DNA of 39,973 nt from Pseudomonadota bacterium (GTDB lineage Bacteria > Pseudomonadota > Gammaproteobacteria > Burkholderiales > Thiobacteraceae), in NCBI GenBank assembly GCA_021812385.1, contig JAKANO010000023.1, forward strand, positions 1-39,973, read 5' to 3'. The position numbers were made by a program, and so were the translations under genes. Below the pieces are notes generated by a model that was not told the origin of the DNA, made no database searches, and saw only the letters and a list, made by a program, of their open reading frames with translations. The first letter of the stretch is position 1; every line of letters starts with the position of its first letter. Below are positions 22,971 through 31,485 of the stretch, piece after piece.

Positions 22971-24039
22971 GCCGGGAGCAGTGAGCGGAAAAAACGGGTG
23001 GGGTTTCCCGCTCACCGCTTACCGCTCACCGCTCACTTCTTTGTTGATCGTAGCCGTGGCCTTGCTGGTTGTGGCATGCGGCCGAGAACCCCTGTACCAG
23101 CAGCAAGCCTTCGTCTTCGGCACCCAGGTCGAGATCAGCATTTATGGCGCGGACGATGCCAAGGCGCGTGCCGCCAGTGCGGCGGTGCTGCAAGAATTCG
23201 ATCGCATGCATCGGGCGTTTCATGCCTGGCAGCCGAGCCCGGTGACGGAGTTGAATGCGGCGTTTGCGCGCGGTGAGCGTCACCAAGTGTCGCCGGAATT
23301 GGCGGCGGCGATTCGCAGTGCGACGCGCTATGCCGAGGCTTCGGATAATTTGTTCAATCCGGCGATCGGTCGGCTGATCGCCTTGTGGGGTTTTCAGTCG
23401 GACGAATTCAAACCGCAGCTGCCGGCGGCGCAACGTATTGCGGCGCTGCTGCAGACAAATCCGCGCATGAGCGACATTACGGTGGATGCAGACGGATGGG
23501 CGTCCAGCCGCAACCCTGCGGTGCAACTCGATTTCGGCGGCTACGCCAAGGGCTTGGCCTTGGATCACGCGCTGCAAATCCTGCGCGCGCGCGGTATCCA
23601 AAATGCGTTGGTGAACATCGGCGGCAATCTGATCGCGCTGGGGCGGCATGGGGCGCGTCCCTGGCATGTCGGGGTGCAGCACCCGCGCCGGCCGGGCGCG
23701 GTATTGGAGCTGGATTTGAACGATGGCGAAGCGATCGGCACTTCGGGCGATTACCAGCGTTTTTTCGAACTGGGCGGCAAGCGCTATTGTCATATCATCG
23801 ATCCGCGCAGCGGTTATCCGGCCATGCATACGCAATCGCTGACGGTGCTGGTGCCGGCGGGTGCCGATGCCGGATTGCGCTCGGATGTTGCATCCAAGCC
23901 GGGTTTTATCGTCGGCGCGCCCGGTTGGGAAACGCAACTTAAGCGTATGGGGATAGAAGCCGCTATGCTGGTAGATGAAAGCGGTAAAATAGCATTAACA
24001 AAAACACTGGCCAAACGCGCGCGCTTGGTGCGCCAATAA
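22960..24039 (+). CDS. apbE: FAD:protein FMN transferase (ApbE lipoprotein)
   Basis: The mature part is a full ApbE: QQQAFVFGTQVEISIYG, FNPAIGRLIALWGF, LDFGGYAKGLALDHAL, NIGGNLIALG, SGDYQRFFELGG and HIIDPRSGYP. The enzyme attaches FMN to threonines of proteins such as Nqr or Rnf subunits. A lipobox LLVVAC marks it as a periplasmic lipoprotein. The start is unsure: GTG at 22960 (GGAG ten bases upstream) or GTG at 22981. Between the start and the lipobox lie imperfect inverted repeats of GTGAGC/GCTCAC, which give the leader an odd composition. It overlaps gshB by 11 bases. No nqr or rnf genes are in the window. Confidence 0.9.
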   Translation: MSSKPGAVSGKNGWGFPLTAYRSPLTSLLIVAVALLVVACGREPLYQQQAFVFGTQVEISIYGADDAKARAASAAVLQEFDRMHRAFHAWQPSPVTELNAAFARGERHQVSPELAAAIRSATRYAEASDNLFNPAIGRLIALWGFQSDEFKPQLPAAQRIAALLQTNPRMSDITVDADGWASSRNPAVQLDFGGYAKGLALDHALQILRARGIQNALVNIGGNLIALGRHGARPWHVGVQHPRRPGAVLELDLNDGEAIGTSGDYQRFFELGGKRYCHIIDPRSGYPAMHTQSLTVLVPAGADAGLRSDVASKPGFIVGAPGWETQLKRMGIEAAMLVDESGKIALTKTLAKRARLVRQ

Positions 24040-24082
24040 AAAATAGAGCCAGGTCAAAAACGGACAGAAAGCAGGTGTTTTC

Positions 24083-24496
24083 ATGATCGGAATACTCATT
24101 ATTGCCCATGGCACATTGGGCGAAAGCTTGATTCACTGTGCCAATCATGTGTTTGGCGTGCATCCGCCGCACTTGGACCAAATGTCGGTGGCCCTGCACG
24201 ATGACCCGAATACTTTGCTGCCGCGCGCGCAGGAGTTGATCAAACAGCTCGACCAAGGTGACGGGGTGTTGGTGTTGAGCGATATGTATGGCGCCACCCC
24301 GTGCAATGTGTGCTGTCGCTTGATGCAACCGGGCAAGCTGGAAGTGGTGGCGGGGGTGAATTTGCCGATGTTGGTGCGGGTGCTGAATTACCGCAATGAG
24401 CCCTTGCACGTGCTGGTGGAAAAAGCCATCAGCGGCGGACGCGAAGGCGTGATCGAAGTCTCTAAGGAAGCTTGCCGTGTTGCAACAGGACGTTGA
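24083..24496 (+). CDS. PTS EIIA component, mannose family
   Basis: The 137-residue protein opens MIGILIIAHGTLGE, where His9 is the expected phosphorylation site. GVLVLSDMYGATPCNVC is the second family motif. With the HPr and EI genes that follow, it makes the phosphate relay found in many betaproteobacteria. No EIIB or EIIC permease lies nearby, so it is probably regulatory. Its stop overlaps the HPr start by 20 bases. Confidence 0.93.
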   Translation: MIGILIIAHGTLGESLIHCANHVFGVHPPHLDQMSVALHDDPNTLLPRAQELIKQLDQGDGVLVLSDMYGATPCNVCCRLMQPGKLEVVAGVNLPMLVRVLNYRNEPLHVLVEKAISGGREGVIEVSKEACRVATGR

Positions 24497-24746
24497 AATC
24501 ACCAACAAGCTGGGCTTGCATGCGCGCGCCTCGGCCAAGTTGTCGCAAACCGCGAACCAATTTAAAAGCGATGTCTTTCTCGGGCGCAACGGCAATAAGG
24601 TCAACGCAAAAAGCATCATGGGCGTGATGATGCTGGCGGCCGCCAAGGGCACTTCCATCGTGGTGGAGACCGACGGTCCGGACGAAGCCGAGGCCTTGCA
24701 AGCGGTGCTGAACCTGATCAACGACAAATTCGGCGAGGGCGAATGA
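24477..24746 (+). CDS. ptsH: PTS phosphocarrier protein HPr
   Basis: The 89-residue protein uses a GTG start at 24477, preceded by CTAAGGAAGCTTGCC inside the EIIA gene. The active site NKLGLHARAS has His15, and Ser46 in KSIMGVMML is present, the site phosphorylated by HPr kinase in organisms that have one. It takes phosphate from EI and passes it to EIIA. The ATGA overlap with the EI gene shows coupling. Confidence 0.95.
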   Translation: MLQQDVEITNKLGLHARASAKLSQTANQFKSDVFLGRNGNKVNAKSIMGVMMLAAAKGTSIVVETDGPDEAEALQAVLNLINDKFGEGE

Positions 24747-26473
24747 GCTTTACCATGCATGGCGTTGCCGTCTCCGGTGGCATCGCCATCGGTTTTTCGC
24801 ATTTGGTCTCGCATGCCACGCTCGAAGTCCCGCATTACGCGCTCCCCAAGGAATTGCTCAAGGATGAGGTTGCGCGTTTTGATCGGGCGATTCTGGCCAC
24901 GCGCCAGGAATTGGAATCCATGCGCGCGCATATTCCGGTCAGCGCGCCGCCGGAAGTCGAGGCCTTCCTCGACGTGCACTTGATGATCCTCAACGATTCG
25001 TCCTTGTCCAAGGTGCCGCGGCAATTGATCGAAGCACAGCAATGCAATGCGGAATGGGCGCTGACGCAGCAATTGGAAAACCTGCTCGACCAATTCGAAC
25101 ACATTGAAGACGCCTATTTGCGCGCACGCCAAAACGATGTGATTCAAGTGGTGGAGCGCGTGCTGAAAGTGCTGCTGGGACACCCCGGCGTGCCGAGCAG
25201 CGATGCGACGCCGGAAGAAGCCAGCATTCTCGTGGCGCACGACTTGTCGCCGGCGGACATGATTTTATTCAAGCGCCACCAGTTCGCGGCGTTTGTCACC
25301 GATGTTGGCGGCGCGACTTCGCATACGGCGATTCTGGCGCGCAGCTTGAATATTCCATCGGTCGTGGCCTTACACCATGCGCGGCAACTGATCCGCGAGC
25401 GCGAGCTGCTGATCGTCGATGGCGGCCAAGGCGTGGTGATCGTCAATCCGGATCAGCATGTGCTGGCCGAATATCGCATCAAGCAGAATCAATGGGAAAT
25501 CGATCAGCAAAAACTCAAGCGTTTGGCCGGCGCCGCCACGCGCACGTTGGATGGCGCCTCGGTGGAGTTGCACGCCAATATCGAATTGCCGCAGGACGTA
25601 ACGCTGGTGCACGAGAATGGCGCGGCGGGCGTCGGCCTGTTCCGCAGCGAATTCTTGTTCATGAACCGTCCGGAACTACCGGACGAGGAAGAGCAGTTCC
25701 TGGCCTACCGCGCGGTAGCGGAAGGCTTGAAGGGCTTGCCGGTCACGATACGTACCCTGGATTTGGGCGCGGATAAGCAGTTGACGCAAATGGAGCACGG
25801 CCAGAGCGCCAATCCGGCGCTGGGCCTGCGCGCCATCCGCTTGTGCCTGGCCGAGCCGCATTTGTTCCATACGCAAATCCGGGCGATTTTGCGCGCGTCG
25901 CATTACGGCCGGGTGCAGATCCTGATTCCGATGCTGTCTTCGTTGTCGGAGCTGGATCAGACCTTGCATCATGTGAAGGCTGCGAAAGAGAGCTTGGACG
26001 CCGAGCGCACGCCCTACGATAAGGGCATCAAGCTCGGCGGCATGATCGAAATTCCGGCGGCGGCGCTGATGGTGCAAAGCTTCGCCAAGAAGCTGGATTT
26101 TTTGTCCATCGGCACCAACGATTTGATCCAATACACCCTGGCCATCGATCGCACCGACGACGCTGTGGCGCATTTGTACGATCCCTTGCATCCGGCCGTG
26201 CTGCAATTGGTGTCGCATACGATACGCACCGCGAACCGGGTCGGCACCCCGGTCGTGGTGTGCGGCGAAATGGGCGGCGATCCGCGCCTCACGCGTTTAT
26301 TGTTGGGTTTTGGCTTGCGCGAATTTTCCATGCACCCGGCGCACCTGCTGGCGGTCAAGCAGCAAGTGCTCAAAACCAATTTGCCGGAAATTCACGTCTT
26401 GGTGGCCAAAATGCTGAAAACCGACGATTTCGAAAAGATGCATAGCCTGCTGGCGAAGCTCAACAACGTTTAA
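24743..26473 (+). CDS. ptsI: PTS enzyme I (phosphoenolpyruvate-protein phosphotransferase)
   Basis: The 576-residue protein has the EI signature GGATSHTAILARS with the active histidine near residue 194, then LFRSEFLFMNR, GLRAIRLCL, GGMIEIPAA and the GTNDLIQYTLAIDR catalytic segment of the PEP-binding barrel. Length matches typical EI (about 575). It starts the PEP-driven phosphate relay. It overlaps the HPr gene by four bases. Confidence 0.96.
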   Translation: MSFTMHGVAVSGGIAIGFSHLVSHATLEVPHYALPKELLKDEVARFDRAILATRQELESMRAHIPVSAPPEVEAFLDVHLMILNDSSLSKVPRQLIEAQQCNAEWALTQQLENLLDQFEHIEDAYLRARQNDVIQVVERVLKVLLGHPGVPSSDATPEEASILVAHDLSPADMILFKRHQFAAFVTDVGGATSHTAILARSLNIPSVVALHHARQLIRERELLIVDGGQGVVIVNPDQHVLAEYRIKQNQWEIDQQKLKRLAGAATRTLDGASVELHANIELPQDVTLVHENGAAGVGLFRSEFLFMNRPELPDEEEQFLAYRAVAEGLKGLPVTIRTLDLGADKQLTQMEHGQSANPALGLRAIRLCLAEPHLFHTQIRAILRASHYGRVQILIPMLSSLSELDQTLHHVKAAKESLDAERTPYDKGIKLGGMIEIPAAALMVQSFAKKLDFLSIGTNDLIQYTLAIDRTDDAVAHLYDPLHPAVLQLVSHTIRTANRVGTPVVVCGEMGGDPRLTRLLLGFGLREFSMHPAHLLAVKQQVLKTNLPEIHVLVAKMLKTDDFEKMHSLLAKLNNV

Positions 26474-26508
26474 AAATTTGTTATCTCGCTATTCTTTGTG
26501 AACTCTTG

Positions 26509-26530
26509 GACAAGGATGCTTGTCTTGTTT
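26509..26530 (+). terminator. Weak hairpin after the PTS operon
   Basis: GACAAG-GATG-CTTGTC (26509-26524) is followed by TTGTTT. The stem is only six pairs, so termination is possible but uncertain. Confidence 0.4.
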
Positions 26531-26576
26531 AGCGGTGCGTAATTTTCACATTTACAGCGTTGTTCAATCCCCACGT

Positions 26577-26582
26577 TATAAT
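26577..26582 (+). promoter_or_regulatory. Consensus -10 element (TATAAT) before the carboxypeptidase gene
   Basis: TATAAT ends 25 bases upstream of the ATG at 26608, so transcription would begin about 18 bases before it. No good -35 box at 16-18 bases was found. Confidence 0.4.
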
Positions 26583-26607
26583 TCACACTTTTAAGCCTAT
26601 CCTACCT

Positions 26608-27747
26608 ATGAAATTACTTCTGATTGCCCTGTCTTTCTTGCTGACTGGTTTCACGCACGCCGCCGAATCGTCTTTGTTGCCGCCGCCGCCCGCACCCGAT
26701 ATCGCGGCGCATGCCTTCGTCCTCATGGATTATCAAAGCGGCCAAGTGCTGCAAGCGCTCAAGCCCGACGAGCGGGTGGAACCGGCTTCGCTGACCAAGC
26801 TGATGACGGCCTATCTGACCTTCACCGCGCTCAAGCAAGGCCGCTTAAAGCCGAACCAAACCTTGCCGGTGTCGGAAAAAGCCTGGCGCTCGGAAGGCTC
26901 GCGCATGTTCCTCAAGGTCAATTCGCAAGTCGCGGTCGAGGATTTGATGAAGGGCATGATCGTGCAGTCCGGCAATGATGCCTGCGTGACGCTGGCCGAA
27001 GGCATTGCCGGCACGGAAGACGCATTCGTGGTGTTGATGAACCGCGAGGCGCAACGGCTGGGCATGCGCAACACCTATTTCATGAATGCCACCGGCCTGC
27101 CGCACGCCCAGCATTACTCGACGGCGCGCGATCTGGCGATCCTCACCGCGGCGATCATGCGCGATTTCCCCGAGTATTACCCTTTGTACTCGATCAAGGA
27201 ATACAGCTACAACAACATCACCCAGCCCAATCGCAATCGCTTGTTGTGGCAAGACCCGTATGTCGACGGCGTGAAGACCGGGCATACCGAATCGGCGGGC
27301 TTTTGCCTGGTGACTTCCGCCAAGCGTGGCGACATGCGTTTGATCTCCGTGATGCTCGGTACCGGCTCCGACAATGCGCGCACCACGGAAAGCCAGAAAC
27401 TGCTCAACTACGGCTTCCAGTTTTACGAGACTTATCGCCTGTATCAAAAAGGCCAGACGGTGGCCACGCTGCCGGTGTATAAAGGCAGCGATAACAGCGT
27501 CAAAGCCGGTTTCGTGAATGACGTTTTTGTATCGCTGCCCAAGGGTTATTTTCAGCACGCCAAAATGACACTCACGAGCCGCCAACCGCTGCTCGCGCCC
27601 TTGATTCCGGGGCAGACCGTCGGCACCTTGACGGTGAATGTCGACGGCAAGCCGCTCAGCACCCTATCGCTGCAAGCGCTGGATGAGGTCAAAGTGGCCG
27701 GTTTATTCGGCCGCACGTGGGACAGCATGAAATTATGGTTCAAATGA
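26608..27747 (+). CDS. dacC: D-alanyl-D-alanine carboxypeptidase (PBP5/6 family)
   Basis: From the ATG at 26608 the 379-residue protein has a signal peptide (LLIALSFLLTGFTHA, cut near residue 18). It has the three serine-peptidase motifs: Ser61-Leu-Thr-Lys64, Ser121-Gly-Asn123 and KTGHTES. A longer TTG-started frame at 26560 would cross the TATAAT box. The C-terminus has the PBP5-associated beta domain and ends in an amphipathic helix (GLFGRTWDSMKLWFK) that anchors it to the inner membrane. It trims pentapeptide stems of peptidoglycan. The stop overlaps the transaminase gene. The choice among dacA, dacC and dacD is by general likeness only. Confidence 0.93.
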   Translation: MKLLLIALSFLLTGFTHAAESSLLPPPPAPDIAAHAFVLMDYQSGQVLQALKPDERVEPASLTKLMTAYLTFTALKQGRLKPNQTLPVSEKAWRSEGSRMFLKVNSQVAVEDLMKGMIVQSGNDACVTLAEGIAGTEDAFVVLMNREAQRLGMRNTYFMNATGLPHAQHYSTARDLAILTAAIMRDFPEYYPLYSIKEYSYNNITQPNRNRLLWQDPYVDGVKTGHTESAGFCLVTSAKRGDMRLISVMLGTGSDNARTTESQKLLNYGFQFYETYRLYQKGQTVATLPVYKGSDNSVKAGFVNDVFVSLPKGYFQHAKMTLTSRQPLLAPLIPGQTVGTLTVNVDGKPLSTLSLQALDEVKVAGLFGRTWDSMKLWFK

Positions 27748-28595
27748 TTTATCTCAACGGCCGCTTCATGCCGCTGGAGGAGGCGACGATTCCGGTGCTG
27801 GATCGCGGCTTTATTTTCGGCGACGGTATCTATGAGGTCATCCCCGTGTATTCGCGCCGGCCGTTTCGGCTGGCCGAGCATCTGCGCCGGCTGCAAAACA
27901 GCCTGGATGGCATCCAGCTGAAAAACCCGCATAGCGATGCCGAGTGGGGGCAACTGCTGCAACAACTGATCGATCGCAATGAAGGGGAAGACCAGTATTT
28001 ATACCTGCATATCACGCGCGGCGTGGCCAAGCGCGACCATGCTTTCCCGAAAAACGTCACTCCGACGGTTTTTATGATGAGCAGCCCGCTGACGCCGCCG
28101 GCGGCGGAATTGAAAGCCAGCGGCGTGACCGCCATCACCGCGCAGGACAACCGCTGGCTGCGCTGCGATATCAAGGCGATTTCGCTGCTGCCGAATGTGC
28201 TGCTGCGCCAGCAAGCCGTGGCTGCCGGCACCATGGAAGCGGTGCTGGTGCGCGACGGTTTCATGACCGAAGGCTCGGCCAGCAATATTTTCGTGGTGCA
28301 AAACGGCACGGTGTTGGCGCCGCCGAAAAACAACCTGATGCTGCCCGGCATCACCTATGACTTGATCTTGGAATTGGCCGCCGCCGACCATATTCCCTTG
28401 AAAGTCGGCCCGGTGCCGGAAGCGGCGCTGCGTAGCGCGAACGAAATATGGCTGACTTCGTCCACACGCGAAGTGCTGCCGATTACCGTGCTCGATGGCC
28501 AGCCGGTGGGCAATGGCCAACCCGGCCCCTTGTTTAAGCGCATGGATGCGTTGTACCAGAGTTACAAGGCGACGGTGATGCGCAAAGCGGATTAA
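27744..28595 (+). CDS. dat: D-amino acid aminotransferase (class IV PLP transaminase)
   Basis: The family core is plain: MIYLNGRFMPLEEATIPVLDRG, FGDGIYEVIPVY, DIKAISLLPNVLLRQ with the PLP lysine in DIKAIS, and EGSASNIFVV. The ATG at 27744 overlaps the carboxypeptidase stop (ATGA) and gives 283 residues. An ATG at 27735 is equally open. The enzyme exchanges amino groups between D-amino acids and 2-oxo acids. Coupling with a D-Ala carboxypeptidase suggests recycling or supply of D-alanine/D-glutamate for the cell wall; this arrangement is common in the class. Confidence 0.92.
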   Translation: MIYLNGRFMPLEEATIPVLDRGFIFGDGIYEVIPVYSRRPFRLAEHLRRLQNSLDGIQLKNPHSDAEWGQLLQQLIDRNEGEDQYLYLHITRGVAKRDHAFPKNVTPTVFMMSSPLTPPAAELKASGVTAITAQDNRWLRCDIKAISLLPNVLLRQQAVAAGTMEAVLVRDGFMTEGSASNIFVVQNGTVLAPPKNNLMLPGITYDLILELAAADHIPLKVGPVPEAALRSANEIWLTSSTREVLPITVLDGQPVGNGQPGPLFKRMDALYQSYKATVMRKAD

Positions 28596-28609
28596 CGTCA
28601 AAAATCTTG

Positions 28610-28736
28610 TTAACCGCCAAGACGCCAAGAGCGCCAAGGTAAAACCAAAAAAATATCATGCGAATAAATAATGGCGGCAAGTTTTGACGATGTAACGCTT
28701 TGCCTTTCTTGGCGCTCTTGGCGTCTTGGCGGTTAA
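28610..28736. repeat. Long inverted-repeat element, copy C
   Basis: The arms 28610-28638 and 28708-28736 are complementary over 29 bases without a mismatch that I can see (TTAACCGCCAAGACGCCAAG and its complement at the ends). The interior of about 70 bases is AT-rich and unlike the other copies. Confidence 0.92.
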
Positions 28737-28754
28737 ACCGATTTTTTTGTAGCG

Positions 28755-29030
28755 ATGCAAATGTCCGAAGAAAAAACCAGCTTACTCGAATTTCCCAGCG
28801 CCTTCCCCATCAAGATCATGGGAGTGGCGCAAGACGGTTTCGCCCAGGCCATCGTGGATATCGTGATCAAGCACGCGCCGGATTTCGACGCCGCGAGCAC
28901 CGAGATGCGCCCTTCCAGCGGCGGCAAGTATCTCGGTCTCACCTGCACCATTATCGCCACTTCGCAGACGCAGCTGGACAATCTCTATCGCGAATTGACG
29001 GCGCATCCCCTGGTGAAGATGGTGCTCTAG
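28755..29030 (+). CDS. ybeD: YbeD/DUF493 family protein
   Basis: The 91-residue protein has LLEFPSAFPIKIMG, then FEFDAA-like and TCTIIATSQTQLDNLYREL, the ferredoxin-like fold of the YbeD family. It sits directly before lipB, as ybeD does in E. coli and most betaproteobacteria. Its biochemical role is not settled; a link with lipoate regulation is proposed from this location. An ATG at 28761 is an alternative start. The GTG start of lipB directly follows its stop codon. Confidence 0.92.
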   Translation: MQMSEEKTSLLEFPSAFPIKIMGVAQDGFAQAIVDIVIKHAPDFDAASTEMRPSSGGKYLGLTCTIIATSQTQLDNLYRELTAHPLVKMVL

Positions 29031-29642
29031 GTGAGCAACTTCCCGCTCACCATAAAACACCTCGGCCTAGTGGACTACGAGCCGACGTGGCGCGCCATGC
29101 AAGCCTTTACCGCGCAACGCGGGCCGGATACGCCGGACGAACTTTGGCTGCTGCAACATCCGCCGGTATTCACCTTAGGGCTGGCGGGCAAGCGCGAACA
29201 CATCTTGCAAGTCACCGACATCCCCATCATCCCCATCGACCGCGGCGGCCAAGTGACATATCACGGCCCGGGGCAAGTGGTCGCTTATGTGTTGCTGGAT
29301 TTAAAGCGCCGCGGTTACGGCGTGCGCGAATTGGTGCAGCGCCTGGAGCAAACGGTGATGGATTTGCTGGCCGGCTACGGCATCCAGGCGGCGCGCCGCG
29401 CCAAGGCGCCGGGCGTGTATGTGGATGCGCGCAAGATCGCCGCGCTGGGCTTGCGCATCAAGCAGGGCATGAGCTATCACGGCTTGGCGCTCAATGTGGA
29501 TATGGATCTTGCGCCGTTTCAATATATCAATCCCTGCGGCTACGAAGGGCTGGAAGTCACGCAACTGCGTGCACTGGGCATCGCAGAAAACCCGGACAGC
29601 GTGGCGCAAAAACTCGCCGTGCAACTGGCGATGACGCTCTAA
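29031..29642 (+). CDS. lipB: Octanoyl-[acyl-carrier-protein] transferase LipB
   Basis: The 203-residue protein uses a GTG start right after the ybeD stop. The conserved segments are [29 protein letters not shown] with the active lysine, and the NPCGY active-site cysteine near the end. It moves octanoate from acyl carrier protein to lipoyl domains, the first step of lipoate attachment in the cytoplasm. The usual next gene, lipA, does not follow; instead there is a repeat-filled gap. Confidence 0.95.
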   Translation: MSNFPLTIKHLGLVDYEPTWRAMQAFTAQRGPDTPDELWLLQHPPVFTLGLAGKREHILQVTDIPIIPIDRGGQVTYHGPGQVVAYVLLDLKRRGYGVRELVQRLEQTVMDLLAGYGIQAARRAKAPGVYVDARKIAALGLRIKQGMSYHGLALNVDMDLAPFQYINPCGYEGLEVTQLRALGIAENPDSVAQKLAVQLAMTL

Positions 29643-29780
29643 CTACGTCGCGTTGTCGAGTGTGTGCTGTTGTTGACTTAAATCCCTATGTCGGTAGCAT
29701 GGCCAAAAGTCATCCTGATTAACCACAAGGTTCAGCCAATCTTGCGTGGCAACACATAGCTGAAATTCCTAGGCGCTTGA

Positions 29781-29878
29781 CTCCCTCCCCTTCAAGGGGA
29801 GGGCCGGGGTGGGGATGGGTAAGATGACTTGATGTCCTTAACCCACCCCCATCCTGTCCTTCCCCCTGAAGGGGAAGG
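29781..29878. repeat. G-rich hairpin repeats, copies 2 and 3, facing each other
   Basis: 29781-29820 repeats the element at 6871-6914; 29840-29878 is an inverted variant, so the two can pair into one long stem. The 359-base gap 29643-30001 contains these and no gene that I can support. Confidence 0.8.
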
Positions 29879-30001
29879 AACCGGGCTCATCTGGCGTTGG
29901 TTTTGCGCATCGGCATCGACGCGTCGGAATGGCTGAGTATCATGGGTAATCAGGAAAGTCATAATCATTCCGGCTGAAAAATAGCTTGAGTCGAGGTAGG
30001 C

Positions 30002-30694
30002 ATGCTGAAACGTCAATGTTTTATATTTTGTTGCGCCCTGCTGGGTTCGCTGATGTTGAGCCCCGCGCTTGCATCTACAGCGCGGGATGCTTTTGAGCCG
30101 CTGATAAAGGCAATGGATAAAGCAGCGGCGCAGCATAAACGTGATGTGGCCACCGAAAAACTGGCGCACAAATTTCGGCCTTTTATTGTTTCGCAACAAT
30201 CGGCCGAATCGTTGATGAACAGCTTGCAAAATAGCCAGACAGTCGCGTTGATGAATGCCGCTGCGGGCAAGATCGAGACTTTTAAACCCGCCTCTAAGCC
30301 CATGAGCTTAGCCAACGTCTATGTCGCATTGCTCCTGGCAAAGCAGAACTTGGCGCAATATGGCGTCAGCCAACCGACGCCATTGCAAATAAAGTGCGCC
30401 TTGAATGGCGGCGAGTTCGAGCAAAATTATTTGGGCGATGTGCGCCGGATTCGTCTGCAAGGGGTGCTTAAGCTGCGTGCAAAACGCCTTGCTTGGGAGG
30501 CCATTGCCAAGCGCATCGGGGTAAACCCGGACCCGCTGCGCTATGAGATGCAGGCGGCGAATTTTGTGCTGACGACTCGTACCGTGATTCCAAGTTTTTC
30601 CGCCATCAAAGCGTTTCCAGAGGAGTCGGATGATGGCGGGAAAGGTCCTGGGCTAGGCATCGTCACCGCGGCAGGCGCAAGCGCACAGCCTTGA
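30002..30694 (+). CDS. Secreted protein of unknown function
   Basis: The 230-residue protein begins MLKRQCFIFCCALLGSLMLSP with cleavage near ALA-STA (residue 25); the cysteines come before the cut, so it is not a lipobox. The mature protein is largely helical, with a Lys/Gln-rich stretch, one cysteine (IKCALNGGEF), and a Gly/Asp-rich end (EESDDGGKGPGLG). GAGG lies just before the ATG. I recognise no family. It stands alone between repeats and the convergent hem genes. A periplasmic or secreted place is inferred from the signal peptide only. Confidence 0.75.
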   Translation: MLKRQCFIFCCALLGSLMLSPALASTARDAFEPLIKAMDKAAAQHKRDVATEKLAHKFRPFIVSQQSAESLMNSLQNSQTVALMNAAAGKIETFKPASKPMSLANVYVALLLAKQNLAQYGVSQPTPLQIKCALNGGEFEQNYLGDVRRIRLQGVLKLRAKRLAWEAIAKRIGVNPDPLRYEMQAANFVLTTRTVIPSFSAIKAFPEESDDGGKGPGLGIVTAAGASAQP

Positions 30695-30699
30695 ACGTA

Positions 30700-31485
30700 T
30701 TATTTGTTCCGCTCGCGCCAGGCTTGGATGCTTGCCACGATCCCTTCATCCCCGTCTTCGGTCACATATACCTGCTCTAGACCCAGTTCGCGCGCGGTTC
30801 GCGCGATGCGTTCATGGGTTACGAACACCGGCGTTTTCTTGAACCATTGTTGGCATAGTTTGCCGGCAATATCGTAGAGATTGCGCAAGGCCTCGGTGCT
30901 GGTGACGGTCACGGCATTCAATTCATTGCGCGCCCATAGGTAGCGCAGCGCGCTGTTGTCGGCCTGCGGCTTTTGGCGGCGGTAGCATTCCGCGTATTCC
31001 AGGTGTGCGCCGCGCTGCGCCAGGACATCGCCCAACAGTTCGCGCCCGCCATCGCCACGAAAAATGACGATGTGCAGCCCGGCTATATTCTGTAATTCAG
31101 GGCGCTCAAGCAGGGCTTCGCTGTCGGAGCGTTGCGTGGGTGCGATGACATCTTTTACCCCGAACTGTTCCAAGGCCTTGCGGCTGCCTTTGCCGATGGC
31201 CGCAATTTTCAAGTGCGGCGGCAACGCGCGCTGGGCGCGGATCAGGTTGAGCGCTTTGTGCACGGCGTTGGGGCTGATGAAGATGGCGAGGTCGAATTGA
31301 TCCAAGCGCTCGATGAGCGCGTGCAAGCGCTGAAGGTCGGGCAGGTCGACGATTTCCAGCGCGGGAAATAAGATGGGCTTGCCGCCGGCTTGACGGATGA
31401 GTTCGGCGAGGTGCGCGGCCTGGTGCGCCGGGCGCGTGACGAGAATGCCGAGGCCCGCGAGTGGGCCCCGGGTCATGGCTGTCAC
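30700..31485 (-). CDS. hemD: Uroporphyrinogen-III synthase
   Basis: The 261-residue protein has the loosely conserved HemD pattern: [60 protein letters not shown] and [13 protein letters not shown]. It closes hydroxymethylbilane to uroporphyrinogen III. It follows hemC with a four-base overlap on the same strand. The start may be the ATG at 31485 or 31476. Confidence 0.93.
   Translation of the reverse strand: MTAMTRGPLAGLGILVTRPAHQAAHLAELIRQAGGKPILFPALEIVDLPDLQRLHALIERLDQFDLAIFISPNAVHKALNLIRAQRALPPHLKIAAIGKGSRKALEQFGVKDVIAPTQRSDSEALLERPELQNIAGLHIVIFRGDGGRELLGDVLAQRGAHLEYAECYRRQKPQADNSALRYLWARNELNAVTVTSTEALRNLYDIAGKLCQQWFKKTPVFVTHERIARTARELGLEQVYVTEDGDEGIVASIQAWRERNK

Noticed and set aside
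29892..29907. TGGCGTTGGTTTTGCG, a sigma-54-like match before the orphan secreted protein
   Set aside because: GG-N10-GC spacing fits, but both boxes deviate and it lies about 95 bases upstream of the ATG inside a repeat-rich gap; chance cannot be excluded.
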